64,000 bases of DNA from an uncultured Lachnospiraceae bacterium (GTDB taxonomy: Bacteria > Bacillota > Clostridia > Lachnospirales > Lachnospiraceae). The stretch spans positions 1 to 64,000 of the forward strand of contig CAMEOT010000007.1 in assembly GCA_945929965.1 (NCBI GenBank). Reading direction: 5' to 3'. A model generated the notes under the pieces. That model did not search any database and was not told the origin of the DNA. It saw nothing but the letters and a program-made list of their open reading frames with translations. The position numbers were made by a program, and so were the translations under genes. Positions 35,360-44,598 of the stretch are shown in pieces. Position 1 is the first letter of the stretch. Every line of letters starts with the position of its first letter.

Positions 35360-36583
35360 TCAATTCACTTCCTCGTAAAAGACATCGAGGATCAGCTGAT
35401 ACAGTGCATCATCATCTACATTGAACTCCGCATACTTTTCACCCATGGTAACTGCACCGTCAATGGTATAGATATTATCTGTATCAAAGGAGCAGTTCAT
35501 ATATTCAGTGCACAGATATACTGCCTGATCCAGGCTGAGGCTGGTCACCATCTGCTTTTCTGCGGTCTGGTACAGCTTCACGGGAAGGGTCATATCTTCT
35601 TTCATGCCCTGCTTTAATTGGTTGACGAAAGCCACTGCATAGGCCTTTTGTCTGGCAATACGTTTATTATTGGAAGCGACATCCGGAGAATTCACGGCTC
35701 TTGCACGTACAAATTCATTTGCCCTGTTTCCCTTCAGGGTAATTGTCTCTCCTGCCGTGAACAACTTCGGCTTCAATTCCGCCAGCTCCTCCGGCACGGT
35801 CACAGTCACGCCGCCTACCGCATCATTGAGGCTGGCAATACTGTTCATAGACAGTGCACAATAGCCATGTATCGGCAATCCATAGAGCAGTTCCGACACT
35901 GTCTCTTCCATGAGCTGGCAGCTCCAGTCCCTGCCGTTGCCATAAGCATACTGCAGAGCCAGCTGTTCGGTCCTATCCTCCACGAAACTGCCGTCGGTAG
36001 CATATACATGTACCGGCACCATGGAATCTCTGGAGATATTGATGAGCTGAATGGTCTTCGCCTCGTCATCCAACACTGCGAGGATCACGCAGTCTGCCTG
36101 TCCTGCCTTACCGGGTGTCTTCTCCTTCGCGATGCCGTCACGGCTATCGATTCCCAGACAGAGGATATTCATAAGATTATCTTTATATTGGTAAGTCTTA
36201 CCGTTGTAACGGATCTGACCTTCCTGCAGTTCATAGGCTTCTTCCGCTTCCTGTGCTTCGGAGGCTTCGGAATTTTTCTCATTTGCCGCTTCCTGCATCG
36301 CCTGGGCAGCATCTGTACTGTTGCCCTGTGCATGATGAAGCAGGCTTGCACGGCCGGTGGACCTCCACACGTTGACGAGGATCACTGCGATCACCGCAAG
36401 GATTGCAAGCAGTGCCAGCAATATTCCCAGCGCACATAATATCTTCGTGCGGACACGCTTTCTGTGCCGGATGACATGTTGTCTGTTGTACTCGGCGGCT
36501 TTTCTTCCGGTCAGCTGGGATTCGTCCCGGTCATCTCCAAGCGGAATATCTATGAGGCTGTCTCTGCTTTCTTCCTTCTTCAT
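35360..36583 (-). CDS. LytR-CpsA-Psr (LCP) family glycopolymer transferase
   Basis: A 407-residue protein with one N-terminal membrane helix (about 45-72) and an outside LCP domain: LCLGIDSRDG, QADCVILAVLDDEAKTIQL, NISRDSMVPV, YGNGRDWSC, and AVGGVTVTVP, with FVRARAVNSPDVASNNKRIA towards the end. The Asp and Arg residues of these motifs bind the pyrophosphate-polyprenyl substrate. LCP enzymes attach EPS or teichoic acid to peptidoglycan. It follows the sortase gene by 33 bp. Confidence 0.9.
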   Translation of the reverse strand: MKKEESRDSLIDIPLGDDRDESQLTGRKAAEYNRQHVIRHRKRVRTKILCALGILLALLAILAVIAVILVNVWRSTGRASLLHHAQGNSTDAAQAMQEAANEKNSEASEAQEAEEAYELQEGQIRYNGKTYQYKDNLMNILCLGIDSRDGIAKEKTPGKAGQADCVILAVLDDEAKTIQLINISRDSMVPVHVYATDGSFVEDRTEQLALQYAYGNGRDWSCQLMEETVSELLYGLPIHGYCALSMNSIASLNDAVGGVTVTVPEELAELKPKLFTAGETITLKGNRANEFVRARAVNSPDVASNNKRIARQKAYAVAFVNQLKQGMKEDMTLPVKLYQTAEKQMVTSLSLDQAVYLCTEYMNCSFDTDNIYTIDGAVTMGEKYAEFNVDDDALYQLILDVFYEEVN

Positions 36584-36616
36584 AGTCTGTCTCCACGCAT
36601 AAATTACTCTGTTGAT

Positions 36617-37498
36617 CTATTCTGTCGTTGCTGCCGTCCGGGCAGTCTCCGTACCCGGTTCTCTGTCGGTCAGCACGGCCTGCACCAGGAGTCGGTTGTT
36701 CGGCTGGCTGCCGATACAGGTCACCAAAGTGATGATCTGATCATCCGTTGTCACTGTGATATCCTTGTCAATATTTGCGCTCATATCCCGTATGCTGAAT
36801 ATGGAATCCAGATATTTCTGATAGACCTCCGGATCTGTAAAATCAAAGGTGTACAACAGGTGTCTGTCATCGTAGATATGTGCTGCGAAAATGGTGTAAT
36901 GTAGTACTTCGTCCGGCAGATAGATCAGCACTTCTCTGTTCGCATCAAAAAAGTCCGGATCTTCGTATTTATGCAGTTGGGCAAACATGGAGCCGTTCTT
37001 CATATTGTGTCCGTAGATTACGGTATTATTGTCTGTAAAGTCCTTACTGTTGAGATTTTCAGTATAGATACAACCGGGATATCCATAGGAACCGTCGATA
37101 TTGTGCATGAGATAATAGGAGTTGTCGGATGCATGCTGTAAAATCGGATAATCGATATCGGTACCGGGTACGGTAATCCAGGCATAGACATCCGGATTCA
37201 CTGCCTGAAGTTCTTCGAACTTCACAGGGACGACTTCGCTCCGCTCTTCTACTGCTGTCTCAGTCTCTGCCGTCTCCGTTGCCTTCATGCCTGACAGCAT
37301 TTCATTGATCTCATCCTCGGTCATGGCAGCTTTGGCATCCTCGGTGCCCTGTTCAGTGCTTTCCGTTGTGCTCTCAGTTTTAGCAGCCACATTGTCCGTC
37401 GGACGATTATAGATGATATGAGAGATTCCGCACGCTAAAAAATAAGCCATAGCCAGACCGGCCACGCCCGCGATTACGGAAATGATTTTTTTCTTCAT
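36617..37498 (-). CDS. Class B sortase
   Basis: A 293-residue protein with an N-terminal membrane helix (about 4-28), a Thr/Glu-rich linker and the sortase domain. Catalytic residues are visible: His164 in YGHNMKNGS, Cys261 in TLVTC and Arg269 in NNRLL. Class B sortases join proteins with NPQTN-like or variant signals to the wall or to each other. It is the first gene of the EPS operon, directly after the promoter. No substrate with a complete sorting signal is found in the window. Confidence 0.9.
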   Translation of the reverse strand: MKKKIISVIAGVAGLAMAYFLACGISHIIYNRPTDNVAAKTESTTESTEQGTEDAKAAMTEDEINEMLSGMKATETAETETAVEERSEVVPVKFEELQAVNPDVYAWITVPGTDIDYPILQHASDNSYYLMHNIDGSYGYPGCIYTENLNSKDFTDNNTVIYGHNMKNGSMFAQLHKYEDPDFFDANREVLIYLPDEVLHYTIFAAHIYDDRHLLYTFDFTDPEVYQKYLDSIFSIRDMSANIDKDITVTTDDQIITLVTCIGSQPNNRLLVQAVLTDREPGTETARTAATTE

Positions 37499-37544
37499 TG
37501 GTACTTCCTCTTTCCGGACTATTTTAAGAATTCCTGCTTCTACT

Positions 37545-37615
37545 ACGTTTTTAACGTAATTTTAACTTCTGTTTTAAACGTAACCATTATATACGTTTAA
37601 AACTGGTATTGTCAA
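37545..37615 (-). promoter_or_regulatory. EPS operon promoter with inverted-repeat operator
   Basis: Minus-strand promoter: TTGACA at 37610-37615, an 18-bp spacer and TATAAT at 37586-37591. A perfect inverted repeat, GTTTTAAACGT (37571-37581) and ACGTTTAAAAC (37593-37603), brackets the -10 box. A further ACGTT-TTT-AACGT palindrome lies at 37545-37557 in the leader. A protein bound here would block polymerase. The XRE gene divergently placed at 37744 is an obvious candidate regulator. Confidence 0.8.
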
Positions 37616-37743
37616 TAGTTTACGGTCTTCATAATGTAAATAGGATGATGTTGCTTTAGCACGGACCGAATTGGGAGACACTGTAGTACGTAGTGCAAAA
37701 CAATATGGGGAATTTCATGGGGGTTATACTATTGGAGGTATGA

Positions 37744-38094
37744 ATGAAAAAAACATACGATCGACTGGCTGCTGGTGACCGAATTCGTCAAAAAAGAAAC
37801 CTGTTAGGGTTCACGCAGGATGAAATGGCTGAAAAAATAGACCGTGCTGCTAAATATTATGCCGATATCGAACGCGGCAGCTGTGGTATGAGTGTAGAAA
37901 CTCTGATGGCACTTTCCGAAGCTTTAGATATGTCACTGGATTATATTATTTACGGAAAAGAAATCGAAAAAAACGGATACCCCGGGCAAACAGCCGAAGT
38001 ATCCGCTATTTTAACTATGCTGGATAATTCCGAACAAAGAGACCGAGATTATGCGCTCAGACTCTTGAAGCTTTTTCTGGCTTATCAGAAATAA
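37744..38094 (+). CDS. XRE-family regulator divergent from the EPS operon
   Basis: A 116-residue protein with an N-terminal Cro/C1-type HTH (DRIRQKRNLLGFTQDEMAEK, DRAAKYYADIERG, SVETLMALSEAL) and a 40-residue C-terminal helix that may mediate dimer contact. GGAGG lies five bases before the ATG. It is divergent from the EPS promoter, so control of that operon, as SinR does for eps in Bacillus, is plausible but inferred from position only. Its binding site need not be the inverted repeat described at 37571-37603. Confidence 0.85.
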   Translation: MKKTYDRLAAGDRIRQKRNLLGFTQDEMAEKIDRAAKYYADIERGSCGMSVETLMALSEALDMSLDYIIYGKEIEKNGYPGQTAEVSAILTMLDNSEQRDRDYALRLLKLFLAYQK

Positions 38095-38102
38095 AGTCCT
38101 GA

Positions 38103-39131
38103 CTAGTTAAATCCGAACAGCTTCTGACAGATCCTATATCCTTCCACCGAAAGCTTACGACCGCCTCTTCCGGGCAGGTTCATGGTTCCGCCCATGATGC
38201 CGTTACGCATCCATAGGTAGAGTCTCTTGTCTTTTTCTTTCAGGTACTCCCACAGTTCTTTCTTTTTCTCCAGATGCTCAGGGGTGCCGGAACGGATCAG
38301 CAACACAGAGGATACTGTCATGATAATCTCTAAATAATTGCGCATATACTGATACAGGCGTCTGTTTTTGACCAGTTCTGGTTTTCTGCCTACCAGATAA
38401 TCGATCATCAGCCTGGTCACACGGATCTGCTGGTCGATCCTGGAGATCATGACCGTCTCGTTCACGGACTGATCCTGTCTTCCTATATAATATCTGTAGA
38501 AATTCACATCCAGATAATACATATTCTTCACATAGGGAAGCGGCTCGAATACATACAGATTATCTACATAGAAGGTATGCTCGGGAAGCTTCAGTCCGCA
38601 TTCCTGGAGCAGCCTGGTACGGAAGATCACGGAATGCATCAATATGTAATGTCCCTTGATAAAATGATGGCAGTCTGCCCAGGTAAACATCTTCTCCACC
38701 GGCAGAATATGGCGATACTGGATCACCTTTTTACGGCGCTCGCCTTCTTTTTCATAGACATAATTGCTGATGAGCATGTCCAGTGCCTGACCGCCTCCTG
38801 CCAGCTCCCGCAGAGTGTCCAGAATCTTAAAATATGCATCCTGCTTCACCCAGTCATCGCTGTCCACTACTTTAAAATACAGTCCCTTGGCATTGGCGAT
38901 TCCGGTATTCACTGCGGAGCCATGTCCTCCGTTCTCCTTATGGATAGCACGGACAATGGTAGGGAACTGTGCCTCATATTCATCTGCGATCTCTGCGGTA
39001 CGATCCTTGGTGGATCCGTCATCAATGATCAGGATCTCTACATCCTCACCGCCGATGAGCAGAGAATCAATACATTTTCTCATATACTTTTCAGAATTGT
39101 AGCAGGGAATTGCTATGGAAAGTAATTTCAT
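38103..39131 (-). CDS. Glycosyltransferase family 2
   Basis: A 342-residue GT-A enzyme. The ATG at 39131 (MKLLSIAIPCYNSEKYMRKC) has AAAGGA upstream; an in-frame extension of 91 residues overlaps mutY and is not typical of the family. Motifs: ILIIDDGSTKDRTAEIADEY, ENGGHGSAVNTGIANAKG and VVDSDDWV (the DxD). The C-terminal half has basic and aromatic stretches. It lies outside the EPS operon, converging with the XRE gene. The acceptor is unknown. Confidence 0.88.
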   Translation of the reverse strand: MKLLSIAIPCYNSEKYMRKCIDSLLIGGEDVEILIIDDGSTKDRTAEIADEYEAQFPTIVRAIHKENGGHGSAVNTGIANAKGLYFKVVDSDDWVKQDAYFKILDTLRELAGGGQALDMLISNYVYEKEGERRKKVIQYRHILPVEKMFTWADCHHFIKGHYILMHSVIFRTRLLQECGLKLPEHTFYVDNLYVFEPLPYVKNMYYLDVNFYRYYIGRQDQSVNETVMISRIDQQIRVTRLMIDYLVGRKPELVKNRRLYQYMRNYLEIIMTVSSVLLIRSGTPEHLEKKKELWEYLKEKDKRLYLWMRNGIMGGTMNLPGRGGRKLSVEGYRICQKLFGFN

Positions 39132-39249
39132 ATCGCTGTCCTTTCTTTTATATAATGATACCAGGTTCAAAAGTTCTAAGCCCACATGAGCTTGCTCATA
39201 AGTCGGTGAAAGACCTTGGGTAGGATCGTTCCGTGCTGCCGCCCGGCTG

Positions 39250-40401
39250 TCAGCCTTCCTCTCTTGGGATTCCAAGCTGCATGCGTAGGCCCTTCGCATA
39301 GACTGCAAATGCTGAAGGAATGGGATATCTGTCTTTCGTCTCCCGGGGTTCAATATAGATCCAGTCTGCAGAATCCGGTCCCGCCTTCTTCGGTGCGAGC
39401 TCATCCACCCGGATGAGGTATCCCTTCATATGCCATTCTCTGTGGGAGAAAACATGCTTTGCATCCTCTAACGGCTGGATCCTGAGTACCTGCAGTCCGT
39501 TCTCTGTCAGATATTCCTTCACTTCTTCCGCCGTACAGAATCCTTGCATTGACGGGAACTCATACATTCCGGCGAGCAGCCCCTTAGCCGGCCGCTTGTG
39601 CAGCACCGCAAGCTCCGCATCCCGGATAATGAGGATTGTCTTCTCCTCTATGGTCCGTTCCTTTGCCTTTGCCTTATTCGGGTACTGTTGCTGCGTTCCA
39701 TCTTCGTATGCCAGACAGATCTGCCTAAGCGGACACTCCTCACAATGAGGGGCACCGTTTGGAATACACACGCAGGCTCCGATCTCCATCATTGCCTGGT
39801 TAAAATCCCCGGGTCTGTCCTTCGGTATAACCTCCCACAGATCCTTCTCCACGGACTTTTTCACCTTGTCCTCGGAGATGCACCGCTCATCCTTACGTAT
39901 TCTGGAGATCACTCTGAGCACATTGCCATCCACCGCCGGATTCGGTCTTCCGTAAGCAATAGAAGATACAGCTCCCGCCGTATAACTTCCGATTCCTTTT
40001 AATTTCAGCAATTCTTCATAAGAATCCGGCATTCTGCCGCCGTAATCTTCCACGATCTGAATTGCTGCTTTCTGAAGGTTCCGCACCCTGTTATAATAGC
40101 CCAGACCCTCCCACAGCTTTAACAAAGTCTCCTCCGGTGCTTCCGCTAATGCTGCGATATCCGGCAGGGTATCCATGAATCTCTGAAAATAGGGCTTCAC
40201 CGCTTCCACTCTGGTCTGTTGTAGCATGATCTCAGAGACCCATACGCGATAGGGTGTGGGATGTTCTCTCCAGGGAAGGATCCTACGATTATTATCATAC
40301 CATTTTAAAAGTGGTTTGGGAATCGCAAGAAGATCACCTTTCCTAAAGATTTCCTTAAAATCTGTTAAATTTTCACTAATGTCTATCTCAGGCGATTGCA
40401 T
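39250..40401 (-). CDS. mutY: A/G-specific adenine DNA glycosylase
   Basis: A 383-residue repair enzyme that removes adenine mispaired with 8-oxoguanine. Visible: the catalytic Glu region MLQQTRVEAVKPYF, helix-hairpin-helix LKGIGSYTAGAVSSIAYG, catalytic Asp in AVDGNVLRVISR, the iron-sulphur cysteines in CVCIPNGAPHCEECPLRQIC, and a C-terminal NUDIX-like domain (VFSHREWHMKGYLIRV). It overlaps the DUF1653 gene by 19 bp. Confidence 0.95.
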   Translation of the reverse strand: MQSPEIDISENLTDFKEIFRKGDLLAIPKPLLKWYDNNRRILPWREHPTPYRVWVSEIMLQQTRVEAVKPYFQRFMDTLPDIAALAEAPEETLLKLWEGLGYYNRVRNLQKAAIQIVEDYGGRMPDSYEELLKLKGIGSYTAGAVSSIAYGRPNPAVDGNVLRVISRIRKDERCISEDKVKKSVEKDLWEVIPKDRPGDFNQAMMEIGACVCIPNGAPHCEECPLRQICLAYEDGTQQQYPNKAKAKERTIEEKTILIIRDAELAVLHKRPAKGLLAGMYEFPSMQGFCTAEEVKEYLTENGLQVLRIQPLEDAKHVFSHREWHMKGYLIRVDELAPKKAGPDSADWIYIEPRETKDRYPIPSAFAVYAKGLRMQLGIPREEG

Positions 40402-41027
40402 TCAAACTTCTCCATGGTGAGAAGACAGTTTTTCAGTTCTTCATAACGTTCCTCTGTCTCACCGTCATTTACTTCGATATCGCAGGCGATCGCCATGGTC
40501 GTGATCATCTCATCGGTGATCCGGTGATGTAATCCTGCGAGAATATTTAACTTCTGCTCATAAGAATCCGCATCCAAAAATTCCAGTACCAAAGGATCCA
40601 GTTCGGGCTCCTCCGGCTGTGTCTCTACAGATGCCGGCTGTGCTGTTGCCTGTGCTGCCACAGTCGCCGTGTCCTGCACCGTTGCTGCCTGCGCTGTCCA
40701 AATCGCCGCGTCCTGCGCTGTTGCTGTCGGCACTGCCTGTGTTGTCGTCTGCCCACCGTTCACTTCATCGGTCTCACGTATCTGTCTGTCCGCATCCGCA
40801 CCCTGTAATTCAAAACGGAATCTCTGCTGTACCTCAGGGTATTTGACCTTATCCACTTTGCTCGTAAACATCGCAAGCGGTCTCGCATAGGTCTTGAAAT
40901 CTCCGTACATTGCCTGATAGATCACCAGCTGTTCTCCGGTCTCCGAATGCTGTGCTATCGTGACGATCTGGTACAGATTCCCTTTAAAATGCTTATATAT
41001 CTCATGTGGTTTGGGAATAAATGTCAT
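40383..41027 (-). CDS. DUF1653 domain protein with Ala/Thr/Gln-rich insert
   Basis: A 214-residue protein. Residues about 7-70 (HEIYKHFKGNLYQIVTIAQH, LVIYQAMYGDFKTYARPLAM) are a DUF1653 domain of unknown role. Residues about 90-138 are a low-complexity stretch built from imperfect AQAATVQDTA-like repeats. The last 70 residues are helical and acidic. It precedes mutY and overlaps it. Confidence 0.75.
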   Translation of the reverse strand: MTFIPKPHEIYKHFKGNLYQIVTIAQHSETGEQLVIYQAMYGDFKTYARPLAMFTSKVDKVKYPEVQQRFRFELQGADADRQIRETDEVNGGQTTTQAVPTATAQDAAIWTAQAATVQDTATVAAQATAQPASVETQPEEPELDPLVLEFLDADSYEQKLNILAGLHHRITDEMITTMAIACDIEVNDGETEERYEELKNCLLTMEKFECNRLR

Positions 41028-41108
41028 CTGTCCTTCTCCTTTCCCATCGCCTCTGCTGCGGCATATGGTAACAGTATAACCCCTATTTTGAAAAATGTCA
41101 TGTCTCCC

Positions 41109-41492
41109 TTAAAAATCTGTCAAAAGATATTCGTAAGAGATGCTGTAACTGCCGGAAGCATTGCATGCCTGCATAAGCTCTGCACTGAAAGCTTCCCGTT
41201 CCTCTTCGCTCATGTCATTGATCCTCTTATGATGGATCGTGAAAGTATACTCCGGATCGCCGTCTGCATCTGTCACATACGTCAGAGTCACGCCGCTGTT
41301 CGTATACCCGTTATTCTTCAGATATTGTCTTACATCCGTAAGCAGCTGCTGTTCCTGCACTCTGTTCTCTACCCGCTGTGCCTCATCCCGGCTTTCGCTT
41401 CTGGCGGTTCCTCCCACGCACAATACAATGATCAGGATCAATACAACAGTGACAACATAAAATGCAACATTGGAAACAGCCTGTCTTCTCAT
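41109..41492 (-). CDS. Small single-pass membrane protein of unknown function
   Basis: A 127-residue protein with one N-terminal membrane helix (about 8-29, VAFYVVTVVLILIIVLCVGG) and an extracytoplasmic domain of about 95 residues (GVTLTYVTDADGDPEYTFTI, ERINDMSEEER-like region). I do not recognise it. It stands alone between the GTPase-NYN gene and the DUF1653 gene. Confidence 0.65.
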   Translation of the reverse strand: MRRQAVSNVAFYVVTVVLILIIVLCVGGTARSESRDEAQRVENRVQEQQLLTDVRQYLKNNGYTNSGVTLTYVTDADGDPEYTFTIHHKRINDMSEEEREAFSAELMQACNASGSYSISYEYLLTDF

Positions 41493-41596
41493 AATCTATA
41501 CCTCTTTCTATTCATACATGATACGTTTTCCATCGGGTCATCCCCGATCTGACAGGTATAGACTACTCTTTTTTTAGTCCGTTAAAACTCCCTTAT

Positions 41597-44275
41597 TTAT
41601 TCAAAATATTCCGCCCCGGCCGCCTCCACCGCTGCCTTCAGCCCGAGTGCCGACATCCTCGTGGCACCGTTGCCCCAGATGATCATCTGCTCCAGGGCAT
41701 CTGAGGTAGCTACCGTCACGCGGTATTTCTGCGGTTTTGCTCCCAGCTCATGCGTGGTGCGCTCAATATACTGGTCTGCAGTCTCCGCTTCTTTCGTATA
41801 GACTACTTCTATATTATGATATTTCATGGTGGATCCAGGATTCCCCTTCACCTTATAAGCATCGTAGACTAAGATCAGCCGGCATCCCTGATAGCCCTGA
41901 TAATTGCACAGGATATCCATCAGCTTATCCCTGGCGCTGTCCAGGTTGATCTTAGACAGTTCCCGTAGCTCCGGCCATGCAAAAATAATATTATAGCCGT
42001 CCACCAGCAGATATTCTTCCGGTTTTTCCTGAGGGCCTGCTTTGGTCTTCGGTGTCCGCACGCTGTCCGTCTGACTGCTCGTATAGTTGCTGAGGCTGCC
42101 GGAAGAAGTATGATATCTTCGGAATCTGTGGGAATCCTCTTCCCTTTTTCCATAGGTCCGACGGAAGATCTCTTCGATCTCCTCCTGAGATATGACACGC
42201 TCTGTGCCGCCGCCCGTCTGACGTACAGCTCCCTGCCGTCTGTTCACTGCCGGCATTCCCTGTAAAGCGTCATCACCAGACTCTGCATTCTCCTCCGAAT
42301 CCGGTACCCAGCCGCTCTCCACATGGGCGTATTCCGGCACCTGATCCCAGGGCACCTGGAAACCGGCTCCGTGCGCGCAGAATACGGAACCGGTAGGATT
42401 GGCAGTATCCGCCTCCGGATCGTAATCCGTCTGTGCCATCACCTCTTCCGCATTATGACAGGGCTCGTACCCCTGCAGGCTGCAGGACAGTCTGCCGTGT
42501 CCTTTGGTATAGGAAGCTACTTCTCTGGCGTAATCCCGCATGGTTGCCACCGGCACACTGCCCGTCAGTACGCTGTTGTTTCCTTCAGTCACCGGCGGAT
42601 CGAATCGTCCGTTCATCCTGGTGATATCTGACATTGCTCTGCCGAGATTCTCTGTCGGTACTTCCAGCCGATAGGAAAACCACGGCTCAAGCAGAATACT
42701 TTTTCCACTGCGCAGTCCCTGGCGGATGGCACGATAAGTTGCCTGCCGGAAATCCCCGCCTTCCGTATGCTTAGTATGTGCCTTGCCGGCAATCAACAGT
42801 ATCCGAAGATCTGTGATCTCCGATCCGGTGAGCACTCCCACATGCCTTTTTTCCTCCAAATGAGTCAGGATCAGTCTCTGCCAGTTCCGATCCAGCATAT
42901 CCTCACTGCATGCAGATGCGAACTGCAGTCCGCTGCCCCGTTCACCGGGTTCTAGCAGCAGGTGTACTTCCGCATAATGTCGCAGGGGTTCAAAATGTCC
43001 GATGCCTTCCACCGGTTCCGCCAGTGTCTCCTTATAGACAATGCTTCCCGCATCGAATTCCGCTTCCAGTCCGAAGCGCTCCCACAGGATATTTTTCAGG
43101 ATCTCCATCTGCACCTGCCCCATGACCTGCATATGGATCTCCCGCTTTTCCTCCTGCCATAATACATGTAACTGCGGCTCCTCTTCTTCCAGCTGTCTGA
43201 GCTTTCCGAGCGCTGTCACCGGATCCACATCCGGGGGGAAACTCAGTCTGTATGTCAATACCGGTTCCAACACCGGTGCCAGATTCTCGCTCTCATAGCC
43301 CAGTCCCTGTCCTGCAAATGTCTTCGTGAGTCCCGTGATCGCGCAGACTTCTCCCGCCGGCACGCTGTCTGCGGTCTCATAGCTTCCTCCGTTGTACAGG
43401 CGCAGCTGGTCTGCCTTTTCCTCCCAGATTTCTTCCCCGGCACTGCTTTTCTCATTACCGATCATCATTTTGACCCGAAGCGTCCCTCCGGTGACTTTCA
43501 GATACGTCAGACGGTTCCCCGCCGTATCTCTGCCGATTTTATAGACTCTGGCTCCAAACTCCTGTGAATATTCCGGTTCCGGCAGATAGAAATTCAGCCC
43601 GTCCAACAGCTTTTCTATGCCTTCCTGCCTCAACGCCGATCCAAAAAAGCAGGGAAACAGCTTCCGCTGCGCCACGGTGAGTGCCATGCTCTCCGGCTGC
43701 AAGTCTCCGGTCTCCAGATATTCCTCCATCAGTGCTTCGCTGCACATAGCGGCATGTTCCAGTTCCTGCTCACGGTTTTCTCCGTATTTCTCCTGCGCCA
43801 TGATATTTTCAACGGTTACAATATTGCCATCCAGCTTACTTTGCAGTTCGGTCAATATTTTGTCCCGCTCGGTGCCCGGCTGATCCATTTTATTTACAAA
43901 TAAAAATACCGGGACCTCATATCTTTTCAATAATCTCCACAGTGTGTATACATCCCCCTGCACGCCGTCGCTGCCGTCGATCACAAGGATCGCTGCATCC
44001 AGCACCTGAAGTGTCCTCTCCATTTCAGCGGAAAAATCCACATGCCCCGGGGTATCTAACAGAGTGATATCCACATCTTTCCACCGGATTCTCGCCTGTT
44101 TGGAGAAGATTGTGATGCCTCTCTTCCTCTCCATGTCCCCATTGTCCAGAAAAGCATCTCCGTGATCCACTCTTCCTGCCTTGCGGATCGTTCCGCAGGT
44201 ATATAAAAGGCCTTCCGCCAGTGTCGTCTTGCCGGCATCCACATGTGCCAGAATTCCTATAATTAATTTCTTCAT
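41597..44275 (-). CDS. TetM-like translation GTPase fused to a YacP/Rae1-type NYN nuclease domain
   Basis: An 892-residue protein. Residues 1 to about 640 are an EF-G/TetM-like ribosome-binding GTPase: AHVDAGKTTLAEGLLY (G1), RGITI (G2), DTPGHVDFSAEMERTL (G3), NKMDQPG (G4), followed by domains II-V. A low-complexity linker (about 665-745) leads to a C-terminal NYN domain: LLVDGYNIIFAWPELRE, LILVYDAYKVKG, ETADQYIERTTHELG and VTVATSDALEQ. This matches YacP, whose Bacillus member Rae1 cuts mRNA in the ribosomal A site. A GTPase that visits the A site joined to an A-site nuclease suggests ribosome rescue or mRNA surveillance. Tetracycline protection is possible but not indicated. Confidence 0.88.
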   Translation of the reverse strand: MKKLIIGILAHVDAGKTTLAEGLLYTCGTIRKAGRVDHGDAFLDNGDMERKRGITIFSKQARIRWKDVDITLLDTPGHVDFSAEMERTLQVLDAAILVIDGSDGVQGDVYTLWRLLKRYEVPVFLFVNKMDQPGTERDKILTELQSKLDGNIVTVENIMAQEKYGENREQELEHAAMCSEALMEEYLETGDLQPESMALTVAQRKLFPCFFGSALRQEGIEKLLDGLNFYLPEPEYSQEFGARVYKIGRDTAGNRLTYLKVTGGTLRVKMMIGNEKSSAGEEIWEEKADQLRLYNGGSYETADSVPAGEVCAITGLTKTFAGQGLGYESENLAPVLEPVLTYRLSFPPDVDPVTALGKLRQLEEEEPQLHVLWQEEKREIHMQVMGQVQMEILKNILWERFGLEAEFDAGSIVYKETLAEPVEGIGHFEPLRHYAEVHLLLEPGERGSGLQFASACSEDMLDRNWQRLILTHLEEKRHVGVLTGSEITDLRILLIAGKAHTKHTEGGDFRQATYRAIRQGLRSGKSILLEPWFSYRLEVPTENLGRAMSDITRMNGRFDPPVTEGNNSVLTGSVPVATMRDYAREVASYTKGHGRLSCSLQGYEPCHNAEEVMAQTDYDPEADTANPTGSVFCAHGAGFQVPWDQVPEYAHVESGWVPDSEENAESGDDALQGMPAVNRRQGAVRQTGGGTERVISQEEIEEIFRRTYGKREEDSHRFRRYHTSSGSLSNYTSSQTDSVRTPKTKAGPQEKPEEYLLVDGYNIIFAWPELRELSKINLDSARDKLMDILCNYQGYQGCRLILVYDAYKVKGNPGSTMKYHNIEVVYTKEAETADQYIERTTHELGAKPQKYRVTVATSDALEQMIIWGNGATRMSALGLKAAVEAAGAEYFE

Positions 44276-44598
44276 TCTTATCGTTAACCCTTCTATGTCC
44301 GGTTCCTGTTGCTTCTTTAGGTTTCTTACTGTTTGCTTAGCTTTCTACTGTTTCCTTAGACTTCTTATCACTTTATTATTAATTTCTTATCACTTTATTA
44401 TCGGCTTCTTGTCTATCCCTTATCTGTTTCTTACCGCCTTTTTACCGCTTCTTTATCTTTACAATCTACGATACTATATTTTTTCCGTTTTTCCAACTGT
44501 TTTATCTATCTTGAGGATGTCAATCTTGCGGATGTCATTGCCAATCCGCTTACAGATAGGCTATAATCATAGCATACTTTCCATTAACAGGAGGAGCT
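44276..44598 (+). promoter_or_regulatory. Intergenic region with pyrimidine-rich repeats and Cof-gene promoter
   Basis: Bases about 44310-44470 are a run of degenerate CTTCTTATC/TTTCTTACTG-like units on the plus strand with no open frame I trust. A plus-strand promoter follows: TTGCCA at 44538-44543, an 18-bp spacer and TATAAT at 44562-44567, then AGGAGG before the ATG at 44599. Confidence 0.55.

Noticed and set aside
39132..39404. 91-residue extension of the GT2 protein
   Set aside because: It overlaps mutY, is low in complexity and is not part of GT2 enzymes; the ATG at 39131 has its own ribosome site.
41597..44275. Plain tetracycline resistance gene tet(M)/(W)/(O)
   Set aside because: The C-terminal NYN fusion and the divergent domain sequence argue for another ribosomal role; resistance is not supported by sequence alone.
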